Origin: an uncultured Centipeda sp. | GTDB lineage: Bacteria; Bacillota; Negativicutes; Selenomonadales; Selenomonadaceae | NCBI GenBank assembly: GCA_937925565.1 | Contig: CALALM010000350.1 | Coordinates: 1 to 5,329 of the forward strand | DNA: 5,329 bases | Direction: 5' to 3' | Shown: piece after piece, positions 1 through 5,316 of the stretch | Numbering within the stretch: the stretch's first letter is position 1 | How the letters are laid out: every line of letters begins with the position of its first letter | Notes under the pieces: model-generated | Database searches by the model: none | Told to the model about the DNA's origin: nothing | What the model saw: the letters and a program-made list of their open reading frames with translations, nothing else | Translations under genes and position numbers: made by a program

Positions 1-27
1 CATACACCTTGAGCGCTCAAGTGTATG
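1..27. repeat. Bulged 27-base palindrome at the window edge
   Basis: Arms at 1-14 and 15-27 pair along 13 positions with no loop: CATACAC, an unpaired C at position 8, then TTGAGC, against GCTCAAGTGTATG. The herA reading frame enters the right-hand arm and stops at the TGA on the minus strand (17-19). The pairing is seen directly. It could be a fold-back assembly artefact at a contig end, the subterminal hairpin of an insertion sequence that has broken herA, or a chance palindrome. The arms might extend past the window, which I cannot see. Confidence 0.75.
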
Positions 28-217
28 CAACAAGAAATCCCCCCTCAGCAGGCACTAGTACGTAGGTATTCACACGCGGAAAGGGACGCGGCGTACCGGC
101 ATTGAGGGCGACATCACTCGGTGCATCCAAGTCAAGCAACACTCTGATTTCACTGGGAGAGACAAAATCCACACTACCGATTTTCATGGACTCGGCATTT
201 TCCATGAGTGTGTTCAT
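17..217 (-). CDS. herA: HerA-type ATPase, N-terminal fragment only (SIR2-HerA defence partner)
   Basis: This is the start of a HerA-family helicase/translocase. After a short lead the protein reads IGSVDFVSPSEIRVLLDLDA at about residues 13-32, then ALNAGTPRPFPRVNTYVLVP. These are the hallmarks of the small N-terminal HAS-barrel domain of bacterial HerA ATPases that pair with SIR2 proteins. Such proteins usually run to about 550-600 residues, whereas this frame ends after about 66, before any Walker A or B motif, so the ATPase core is absent. I chose the ATG at 217 because GAAGGTG lies nine bases upstream; a GTG at 229 in the same frame overlaps the SIR2 stop and is less likely. The ATG begins four bases after the SIR2 stop codon, so the two genes are almost certainly one operon and translationally coupled. 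The stop lies inside the palindrome at 1-27, so the truncation may be an insertion, a contig-end artefact or a sequence error. Family assignment is good; whether the gene is really broken is open. Confidence 0.8.
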   Translation of the reverse strand: MNTLMENAESMKIGSVDFVSPSEIRVLLDLDAPSDVALNAGTPRPFPRVNTYVLVPAEGGFLVAYT

Positions 218-221
218 GACT

Positions 222-1580
222 TTATTCACCTTCTATCTTGTTGTCACGTGGCTGGCTAAAGCGCTGCCGCAGGATCTCTGCCATCCGCATCGTTGCGCGA
301 TCAATCGCAGGTTTTGGCAAATAGTAATGAACCAATTCACCAAGGTCGGCGACATCCTTGCCAATGAGCAGGGAAATCTGACTGTTGCGCCCCCATCCAT
401 TATATTTTTCAAGGATTCTTCCAGATGAATCATCATAAGAGATAATCACCAAGTGTGTCGATGGAATTGTCAGCATATCTCGAATCACACGATTGATATG
501 GTCATCTCCAAAACTATATCCATAGGTGACAAGTGTGCTATTGGGTCGACACAGAGCAGCCGCAAAGTCCCGAAACAGCTCGACGTAGGGATATTCTGCC
601 GTTTCGCGATCCTTTGTGGAGTTCGGATAGATCATCAGTCGGGGATAAGCTCCGCCAAGCCCTTCTGCCTCCAGGAATGGGGCGAGGGTTTTCGCGCCAA
701 AGGGGAGACCGATACGCCGAATATCATCTCCTATGTTCAGCCAATCCAAGGAGCCATGAAGCTTTGTAAAGCGCGCAACACCTTCCAGATATCTCGGCTC
801 GCCTCGAATCCCGGGCGGATTGTAGTGCATATCGACATCCATGCGAGACGAACGAAAAATTGGTGAAAGAGCCCCCACAAATCGATCAATCAAACGTAAG
901 CCGGCAAGATCAGCTCCTGCCTCAATCAGCCGATCGTAGTTCGTCGTGAATATATGCAGACGATCCCGCGTGCCGGTTCTGCTCGCAAAGCTCATCAAGA
1001 ACAGAATCAGCTGGTGAAATGCCTCTTCTCTCTTTTTCTGATCGGCCGATGCAATGAGGTATTCTCCCTGCGAAACACCGTTCGTAAACTTCTCGATGAC
1101 CGCAGAGAGCTCTATTTTTAACAGATCCAGCTTCGATGAGAGCCTGGAAAAATCTTTGATGATGTCCAGTCCTCGAACGAGTTCATTGGCAGCACGGATT
1201 TGATCCTCAATATTTGCCGGTCCACGATGTGCATCTTTAGCCATTCTATCAGCAGATTGTTTGATTTCATCGGCAAATACAGTAAAATGGGCATCTGTCC
1301 CCATTCCATTATCAGACTTCCCACAAGCCGCATATTGCACAGCGCTGGTAAGGCCGCTGCCTACGAGAAGAGATAAATGTTCTGACTGAAAAAGGGACGT
1401 AAACCACGGCTCTATACGAGTACGCAGCTCATGTTTGGAGAATGTCGAATCTTGGCACCAGTCAAGCTGTTGCTCGGTTTCAAAAGTGAATCTCTCTGGA
1501 TCGTCACTAGCCAAAAACCGAATAGGAGTATCATCTTCTCGGACTTTTACCGTATTGATCGTTTTATTCTGCTTCCCCAT
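222..1580 (-). CDS. sir2: SIR2-domain NADase effector of a SIR2-HerA anti-phage system
   Basis: A 452-residue SIR2-family protein. Visible motifs are LLVGSGLTSAV at residues 71-81 (NAD-binding loop), FTTNYDRLIEAGAD at 211-224 (the Asn/Asp motif), FTKLHGSLDW at 271-280 with the catalytic His at 275, and TYGYSFGDDHINRVIRDML at 352-370 (C-terminal nucleotide-binding motif). A helical insertion of about 130 residues (roughly 85-210) separates the first two motifs, as in defence-associated SIR2_2 proteins. In the established SIR2-HerA system the two proteins form a large complex that depletes cellular NAD+ during phage infection, causing abortive infection. No signal peptide or membrane segment is visible, so it should be cytoplasmic. 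The start is supported by AGGAG eight bases before the ATG. The gene follows the pseudogene at 1612-1944 by 31 bases, and I see no convincing promoter there. It is followed after four bases by herA. All key motifs are intact, so the enzyme itself looks functional. Confidence 0.92.
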   Translation of the reverse strand: MGKQNKTINTVKVREDDTPIRFLASDDPERFTFETEQQLDWCQDSTFSKHELRTRIEPWFTSLFQSEHLSLLVGSGLTSAVQYAACGKSDNGMGTDAHFTVFADEIKQSADRMAKDAHRGPANIEDQIRAANELVRGLDIIKDFSRLSSKLDLLKIELSAVIEKFTNGVSQGEYLIASADQKKREEAFHQLILFLMSFASRTGTRDRLHIFTTNYDRLIEAGADLAGLRLIDRFVGALSPIFRSSRMDVDMHYNPPGIRGEPRYLEGVARFTKLHGSLDWLNIGDDIRRIGLPFGAKTLAPFLEAEGLGGAYPRLMIYPNSTKDRETAEYPYVELFRDFAAALCRPNSTLVTYGYSFGDDHINRVIRDMLTIPSTHLVIISYDDSSGRILEKYNGWGRNSQISLLIGKDVADLGELVHYYLPKPAIDRATMRMAEILRQRFSQPRDNKIEGE

Positions 1581-1611
1581 TTCTTTTTCTCCTATGAGAT
1601 AAATATTACTG

Positions 1612-1944
1612 TTACTCCGTCAGTGTCTTTGCATAGAACTCCTCGCGTTCCTCTGGGCTCATGGTCATGTAGTCCTTGGCGAGGGCACTGACCCAGGAAC
1701 CGTAGGCGGGGTTCGGGAAGACGATGTACTACTCGGCATCGGCGATCTGCTGTGCGCTGATCTCCTCCTCGGTCAGTGGCAGAGACATCAGTGTATTCTG
1801 CGCGTTCTCCACGTATGCAGTCCCGCTCGCCTACGTCACGGAGGAAGACGCATACGCCGCACTGCCGCCGAGCAGGAACGCCGCGCTAGCGAGGGTAATT
1901 GTCTTTTTCCACTAATTCTTCCACTGGATGTTCCACGTGTTCAT
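1612..1944 (-). pseudogene. Small exported protein, interrupted by three in-frame TAG codons
   Basis: Reading from an ATG at 1944 to a TAA at 1614-1612 gives about 110 codons in one frame with no frameshift, interrupted only by TAG at 1914-1912, 1833-1831 and 1728-1726 (the last two approximate to a few bases). Between them lies a convincing signal peptide, KKTITLASAAFLLGGSAAYA, then a mature part containing LMSLPLTEEEISAQQIADAE and, after the last TAG, YIVFPNPAYGSWVSALAKDY and a charged end, SPEEREEFYAKTLTE. The original start was probably an ATG just before the KKT, where TGG now stands. Codon use is high-GC and gene-like. I do not recognise the family; it looks like a small periplasmic protein. 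It lies between the MORN gene (15 bases away) and sir2 (31 bases away). Decay by point mutation is the simplest reading; readthrough or amber recoding is the alternative. Confidence 0.65.
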
Positions 1945-1959
1945 AGTGAGATATTCTTT

Positions 1960-2595
1960 TCACTGCTCTTGCAGTTGGATTGGTGGAACATTTCCCCTGT
2001 CTTCCATCGGAAGAAGGTACAGATTTTCAAGTCTCGTTTCCTTTGGAACATCAAAGGCAAACGGGATATTTTGCATCTCCGCTCCTGGAGCAATATCCAT
2101 CAGAAAGTATGCAGGATCTGAGATTCCATGCGCCACCATTTCACGCCACATAGGGTTTATATATTTAGCATCTGCAGTATAATCCTTCCCACTTGCCCGA
2201 TCAAACAGCATAAAAGGCATACTCATGCCGATTTGTCGCGTAAATGCCGACAAGTTTTTCGCCGTAACATAGACAATTACATACTTTCCATCCGCTATGT
2301 CATTTCCAATCATACTTCTCGTTTCTGCACCTACCACAGCATATGCCCAATCTTTGAACTCTACCGTCTGCCCCGTTTGGACAGGATTCAGCATAGGGAT
2401 ACCATAGCTAAAGTTTCCCTCATAGTTCGCCTTTGATTCTATGGGATCAAAAGACTTTCCATATCCATGCAGACGATCATCAACATAACTTCCTTCTTCA
2501 TAGCCTCCATTTGCCCAAGATGTCTTCCCCTGTCCGTGGAAATGCCCGTTTAGGAACGCCCCCTGATACGTCAATAAAAGACCTTTTGCACTCAT
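1960..2595 (-). CDS. MORN-repeat protein with DUF4352-like C-terminal domain (probably 5'-truncated)
   Basis: From the ATG at 2595 the product has 211 residues. MORN repeats are visible at residues 10-27 (YQGAFLNGHFHGQGKTSW), 32-49 (YEEGSYVDDRLHGYGKSF) and a partial one at 58-65 (YEGNFSYG). Residues about 76-207 form a beta-rich domain with WAYAVVGAETRSMIG, GKYVIVYVTAKNLS and a final FAFDVPKETRLENLYLLP. This resembles the telokin-like DUF4352 fold common on exported or surface proteins of Firmicutes. MORN repeats are thought to mediate protein or lipid contacts; the job here is unknown. The start is doubtful: the frame is open upstream for 33 more codons with another good MORN repeat, but no ATG, GTG or TTG occurs there, and the ribosome site before 2595 is weak. 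Related proteins, as I recall them, carry an N-terminal membrane segment that is missing here. The neighbour upstream ends in the same frame, so these were probably co-transcribed. Confidence 0.7.
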   Translation of the reverse strand: MSAKGLLLTYQGAFLNGHFHGQGKTSWANGGYEEGSYVDDRLHGYGKSFDPIESKANYEGNFSYGIPMLNPVQTGQTVEFKDWAYAVVGAETRSMIGNDIADGKYVIVYVTAKNLSAFTRQIGMSMPFMLFDRASGKDYTADAKYINPMWREMVAHGISDPAYFLMDIAPGAEMQNIPFAFDVPKETRLENLYLLPMEDRGNVPPIQLQEQ

Positions 2596-2694
2596 CCATG
2601 TAAACTTCCCCTGCCCATCAGGCAGCCCAGCCGCATTGACTTCCCCAACATATCTCCCAAGTCTGTCCCCAAAGCTTAAATGCAGGGTGATCTC
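2596..2694 (-). other. Upstream in-frame extension of the MORN gene, with no start codon
   Basis: These 33 codons lie between the TAA of the preceding gene (2697-2695) and the first ATG of the MORN gene, all in one frame. They encode LHLSFGDRLG followed by a full MORN repeat, YVGEVNAAGLPDGQGKFTW, so this is genuine coding sequence. GGAGGG overlaps the preceding stop, which would suit a start about eight bases on, but the codon there is ATC. Possible explanations are a non-canonical start, loss of the true 5' end by deletion, or a nonsense codon splitting a larger fused gene. Confidence 0.6.
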
Positions 2695-3123
2695 TTATCC
2701 CTCCGGCTCTTCCTTGTGTGTCTGCATCAGGCGCTGAAGATCGGCAAGTACGGCATCGGGGTCATAGGTGACATCAATGTATGCGGTAATGTGAATATCG
2801 CCGCTCGGAGTCACGCTTCGCTCGAATCGCTTGCTGACGACTTTCATGACGTGTTCCGCACTCACCTCGACCTGATCCTTCGTGATGGCGGAATCCTCCA
2901 TCCGTGTATACGATTTCACATAGACACCGATCTGCTCAGCAGCTGTGCGCATGGCTTCATTGAGTGCAATATCCTGCGCTTTTTGCAGCGTATCATCCTG
3001 TCCCATCGTATATGCGCCAACCGCACTAGTCCTCTGCTCCGAGGCGTGTGTGATACCGCCCGTCATCATCATGACAAGGAGCACGACCAACGAAACACGC
3101 CATTGGAAATGTATACCAAACAT
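2695..3123 (-). CDS. Exported protein resembling the FlgT_N/LPP20 family
   Basis: The product has 142 residues when started at the ATG at 3123, which has GGGAGAGG just upstream; a longer frame reaches 3192 but would put 23 unsuitable residues before the signal peptide. Residues 1-27 are a signal peptide (WRVSLVVLLVMMMTGGITHA, then SEQ), with no lipobox cysteine, so a soluble periplasmic product is likely. The mature part, AVGAYTMGQDDTLQKAQDIA and then LNEAMRTAAEQIGVYVKSYT, with an ITxDxVxxxAxxV stretch and a closing strand set ITAYIDVTYD, follows the pattern of FlgT N-terminal and LPP20-like domains in flagellum- or envelope-associated proteins. The family call rests on this pattern only. It sits 65 bases after the secreted-protein gene at 3189-3599 and directly before the MORN frame. 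It ends in TAA, in the same frame as the MORN gene, which could mean the two were once one gene. Confidence 0.7.
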   Translation of the reverse strand: MFGIHFQWRVSLVVLLVMMMTGGITHASEQRTSAVGAYTMGQDDTLQKAQDIALNEAMRTAAEQIGVYVKSYTRMEDSAITKDQVEVSAEHVMKVVSKRFERSVTPSGDIHITAYIDVTYDPDAVLADLQRLMQTHKEEPEG

Positions 3124-3145
3124 AGTACCTCTCCCTTCTCGTATC

Positions 3146-3184
3146 AAAAATGGGGTTTTACTACGGAAGACGATACGGCCCCAT
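3146..3184 (-). terminator. Possible weak terminator between two exported-protein genes
   Basis: On the minus strand ATGGGG (3184-3179) can pair with CCCCAT (3155-3150), followed by a run of five T. The loop is 23 bases, long for an intrinsic terminator, so this may give only partial termination after the gene at 3189-3599. Confidence 0.3.
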
Positions 3185-3188
3185 CCGC

Positions 3189-3599
3189 TCACATTCGTCC
3201 CACCTGACGTTTCATCAGATCAAGTGCCTCCCGCTCCGGGCTATTGGGGAGAACTTTCATTGGCTGCCGCATGGTCGTTGCGAGGACAGAAGCCGTTCCT
3301 GACAGCTTGTCTTCGGCAAAGTACACGTAGCCCCTCGATTCAAGTGTGCCGTTCTCATAGGTATGCCCATCGCCGCCCGTGTAGGTCAGACCGTAGTTGA
3401 TCGCACAGATGACAAGTTCAGACTCCGTATCCTGCGTGATGACGCACGAGGAGAGATCAAATGCCGAGCCTCCCCGATTGCCCGTATTCCATATCGGATA
3501 GTTCGCATCCCCGTTCGCATACATGATGGCGAGGCAGGTCTGCGGAACGAGGCAGAGCAGAAATACTGTGACCACCAAGAAATGATGAAACATTCTCAT
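3189..3599 (-). CDS. Small secreted protein of unknown function
   Basis: The product has 136 residues. The start is well supported by GAGGAGG seven bases before the ATG. Residues 1-24 form a signal peptide (FLVVTVFLLCLVPQTCLA), with cleavage likely before IMYANG. The mature part begins MYANGDANYPIWNTGNRGG, then DLSSCVITQDTESELVICAI, with two cysteines at 52 and 65 that could form a disulfide. An aromatic-rich segment GYVYFAEDKL (90-99) and a basic C-terminal helix follow. The layout recalls small exported proteins that are plentiful in Selenomonas-like genomes, but I cannot name the family or a function. The gene lies between a C-terminal gene remnant (3697-3768) upstream and the FlgT-like gene downstream. 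The 97 bases upstream contain a hairpin but no promoter I would defend. The frame is complete and undamaged, unlike several neighbours. Confidence 0.75.
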   Translation of the reverse strand: MRMFHHFLVVTVFLLCLVPQTCLAIMYANGDANYPIWNTGNRGGSAFDLSSCVITQDTESELVICAINYGLTYTGGDGHTYENGTLESRGYVYFAEDKLSGTASVLATTMRQPMKVLPNSPEREALDLMKRQVGRM

Positions 3600-3674
3600 G
3601 AAAAATCCTCCTCACAACTTACACAAATTTGCCGTGCATGGCATCCGTCCCATGTCCTCCGTTATAGCACCGCA

Positions 3675-3689
3675 CGCAGCAACGCTGCG
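3675..3689. terminator. GC-rich hairpin after the remnant gene
   Basis: CGCAGC (3675-3680) pairs with GCTGCG (3684-3689) across a three-base loop. It sits eight bases beyond the TGA of the remnant reading frame on the minus strand, as a terminator would. It has no T-run after it, so termination is uncertain. Confidence 0.35.
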
Positions 3690-3696
3690 GCGCACC

Positions 3697-3768
3697 TCAC
3701 GTCATCACGCGGTTGAGCAGCGTCTGGAAATCATTCACATGCTCGTAGATCACGCAGTCTTTATGACG
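3697..3768 (-). pseudogene. C-terminal remnant of an unidentified gene
   Basis: Directly after the abiEii stop (3771-3769), and in the same frame, 23 codons encode RHKDCVIYEHVNDFQTLLNR and VMT, ending with TGA at 3699-3697. The composition (VIYEHVNDFQTLLNRVM) reads like the end of a real protein, with gene-like codon use, and a hairpin follows. It has no start or ribosome site of its own. The likely explanation is that arrival of the AbiE module cut a minus-strand gene and left this tail, or that the tail was once part of a longer toxin frame. I do not recognise the protein. Confidence 0.45.
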
Positions 3769-4437
3769 TTACGCTACCCCCCTCAGGTTCTCCGTGATTT
3801 GCTTGAAAAAATCTGCACTCCATAGATCAAGACTCGATCTGTCACGAATGAACGGTTCGACATCCTGCCGCGCCTGTGCAAAATCAATGGCGTCAAACCG
3901 CTCGTACAGCATCCGTTTGATCTTCGGGAGATCACAAGGGGCGTCGGGTGAGATGCGCTCGGACTGAATGAGACGTGTGCGCAGATGCTCCAGATTGACA
4001 GCCGCGCCCTTTGCAAGCAGGAAAACATAGTCGTACAGGTCTCTTCCCTTGACCCTGTTTTTCCATGCGCGGCAGATGACAGCATGGATCTTTCCGGCAA
4101 ACAAGGAGGGCAAATCGTACAGATCAATGCTGTATGGAGACGGTCGGAGCTGATACCGATGCTCAAACGTCGCGTGTGTGGGCGGGTATACATCGATCTC
4201 GAATTTGATCTTTATTTTCTCATCCGTTGAGACGCCGCCCGTGAAGCCTTCCTCTACATAAAACAATAGCAGATGCTCTTTCGTATTCCCCTTCAGAAAC
4301 GCTGACTGGATATTGCTTTCCCGTAATTTTTCTTTTTTTGACGGTGAGATTCAGCCCGAATGACCGCAGTTCTTTTTCCAGTGCAGGAAAGTACATCGCA
4401 AGGTCAAATGCAGCATCTGCTTGATCCCTGCATTCAT
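3769..4437 (-). pseudogene. abiEii: AbiEii-type nucleotidyltransferase toxin, inactivated by deletion and frameshift
   Basis: The C-terminal half is open as 165 residues (from 4266) and is clearly AbiEii/AbiGii: IKFEIDVYPPTHATFEHRYQ, DLPSLFAGKIHAVICRAWKN, then RVKGRDLYDYVFLL, with a closing DLWSADFFKQIT. The true start is the ATG at 4437, overlapping the abiEi stop as ATGA, and gives MNAGIKQML, the expected N-terminus. From about 4419 the reading jumps to another frame encoding AAFDLAMYFPALEKELRSFG and LNLTVKK, which in intact relatives lies some 80-90 residues in. About 70-80 codons are therefore missing, including the GGTALR...DLDF nucleotidyltransferase core. A second shift occurs at an A7 tract (4339-4333): six A would join LTVKKEKLRESNIQSAFLKG smoothly to the rest. 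In intact type IV systems AbiEii inhibits growth by nucleotide transfer and AbiEi opposes it. This copy cannot be catalytic. An assembly error is possible, but two independent lesions argue for real decay. Confidence 0.88.
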
Positions 4438-5024
4438 GCTCTCTGCCTCCTTCTCAATAATGTAGCAAGTCGTCTTATATTTGTCGATCGATAAAACTGC
4501 GCGAGAAATGCAACTTTCTCTGTGCTTAAACTCTGAAACGCCGTCTCTTCCACGCGGAGATCGTCAAATATGAGTGCAGACAGTTCCCTTGTGTTTGCGG
4601 TCGGCGGCATGGTATAAAGCTGATCGCAAAGTGCTTTCTCGGGTTCTGCGATGCGATAAAAATAGTCCCCCTCCTGCAAGAGTCTGATGCCCAAAGGGAA
4701 TACGGCGGATGGAACATCTCGATAAAGGAACATACCAAAAGACGTTTGATATTTCTTATTCTTTCTCTTTTCAAACGTAGCACTTGTAACCGCATAGACG
4801 GCCTCAGGGATCATACCGTAGAATCCCAGTGCATACGCAAAAGAAATGTAAGATGGTCCATAAATGCTTCCGGCAAGAAGGTGCCTCGGGACACCTCGAT
4901 CTGTTTCATAAAGCCCTCTTACGATCTGGATGTATGTTCCCTCTTTGACGAGGCGGGATAGTTTTGCTTTGGGATTTGCATAGGAGCTCAGCTCTGCTAA
5001 TATCATATTTGTAGTTTTTATCAT
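4434..5024 (-). CDS. abiEi: AbiEi antitoxin and autorepressor of a type IV toxin-antitoxin module
   Basis: A 196-residue protein with the two-part AbiEi layout. An N-terminal winged-helix DNA-binding part spans about residues 5-45, with AKLSRLVKEGTYIQIVRGLY typical of the wing. The C-terminal antitoxin domain contains PSYISFAYALGFYGMIPEAV at 57-76, then AVTSATFEKRKNKKY, and RIAEPEKALCDQLY at 124-137. The start has AGGAGGA six bases upstream. In the known family AbiEi represses its own operon by binding inverted repeats in the promoter and antagonises AbiEii without a stable complex. The promoter and operator are visible here at 5031-5072. The stop overlaps the start of the toxin (ATGA), the normal arrangement. 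The toxin is broken, so this is now an orphan antitoxin that could still act as a repressor, or protect against a related AbiEii brought in by another element. The gene itself is complete. Confidence 0.92.
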   Translation of the reverse strand: MIKTTNMILAELSSYANPKAKLSRLVKEGTYIQIVRGLYETDRGVPRHLLAGSIYGPSYISFAYALGFYGMIPEAVYAVTSATFEKRKNKKYQTSFGMFLYRDVPSAVFPLGIRLLQEGDYFYRIAEPEKALCDQLYTMPPTANTRELSALIFDDLRVEETAFQSLSTEKVAFLAQFYRSTNIRRLATLLRRRQRA

Positions 5025-5030
5025 ATCTGC

Positions 5031-5066
5031 TCCTCCTAGTTCAATTATATTGGACTAATAGGAGGA
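5031..5066. promoter_or_regulatory. Inverted-repeat operator at the abiE promoter
   Basis: Outer arms TCCTCCTA (5031-5038) and TAGGAGGA (5059-5066) match exactly. Inner arms AGTTCAAT (5038-5045) and ATTGGACT (5049-5056) match with one mismatch, with three extra bases between inner and outer on one side. The repeat covers the -10 box and the abiEi ribosome site, as expected for autorepression by AbiEi. The repeat is seen directly; binding is inferred from the family. Confidence 0.6.
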
Positions 5067-5072
5067 AATCAA
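5044..5072 (-). promoter_or_regulatory. Sigma-70-type promoter of the abiE operon
   Basis: On the minus strand TTGATT (5072-5067) and a perfect TATAAT (5049-5044) are separated by 17 bases. Transcription would begin near 5037, leaving a very short leader that starts at the AGGAGGA ribosome site of abiEi. The -10 box lies within the operator palindrome. Confidence 0.8.
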
Positions 5073-5101
5073 TCATTTTTATGGTATCGCTGATAAAATG
5101 A

Positions 5102-5263
5102 AGTTCGTCAGATTGGCATGGATTTTACTGTCCGATTGAGGAAGCAAACCGGACGCATAGCAGAGGCTATGTGGAGGATTTGTCGAAAAAAGCGGAAAAA
5201 AGATACACTAAGATGGCGCGGCTGAATTTATCAGTGCTTCCTATAGTGTCCGATCTTCTATAA
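5102..5263 (+). pseudogene. 3' remnant of an unidentified plus-strand gene
   Basis: A plus-strand frame is open from just after a TGA (5099-5101) to a TAA at 5261-5263, 53 codons. It encodes DWHGFYCPIEEANRTHSRGY, then VEDLSKKAEKRYTKMARLNL, then SVLPIVSDLL. The mix of residues and the position of the stop one base before a strong terminator suggest a real protein end. No sensible start is present: an ATG at 5081 is in frame but meets the TGA after six codons and is 14 bases from the nearest AGGAGGA. I do not recognise the family. It is probably the tail of a gene cut when the AbiE module arrived, though a chance open frame cannot be excluded. Confidence 0.45.
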
Positions 5264-5264
5264 A

Positions 5265-5316
5265 AGCCCGCCCCTGCTCTCCTGTGCAACAAGAGAGCAA
5301 AGACGGGCTCTTTTCA
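5265..5316. terminator. Strong bidirectional intrinsic terminator
   Basis: AGCCCG (5265-5270) pairs with CGGGCT (5304-5309) and, inside, TGCTCTC (5275-5281) pairs with GAGAGCA (5293-5299) around an 11-base loop. T-rich runs follow on both strands: TCTTTTC on the plus strand and TTTTA on the minus strand. It directly follows the TAA of the plus-strand remnant and would also stop minus-strand transcription entering from beyond the window, insulating the abiE promoter. Confidence 0.85.

Noticed and set aside
218..229. GTG at 229 as the herA start
   Set aside because: It overlaps the end of sir2 and lacks a well-spaced ribosome site, whereas the ATG at 217 has GAAGGTG nine bases upstream.
453..866. 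Long plus-strand frames opposite the SIR2 gene
   Set aside because: They are antisense to a gene with all SIR2 motifs, have no plausible ribosome sites and read as unstructured, cysteine- and arginine-rich shadows.
222..1580. Genome-wide amber recoding as an explanation for the TAG codons
   Set aside because: The 452-codon sir2 gene and the other intact genes contain no in-frame TAG, so general recoding is unlikely; a local effect remains listed as a finding.
1581..1611. A separate sir2 promoter around TAATAT
   Set aside because: No -35 element with acceptable spacing is visible; I would not defend it.
1928..1991. Nine-base inverted repeat ATGTTCCAC / GTGGAACAT around the MORN stop
   Set aside because: The 46-base gap is long, no T-run follows, and one arm is inside coding sequence; likely chance.
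2680..3400. Plus-strand frames of 151 and 175 codons opposite the exported-protein genes
   Set aside because: They overlap genes with signal peptides and proper ribosome sites on the other strand, and their own translations show no domain-like pattern.
5120..5229. Plus-strand frame starting MDFTVRLRKQ
   Set aside because: Very short, no ribosome site, strongly basic low-information translation, and it competes with the more protein-like frame that ends at the terminator.
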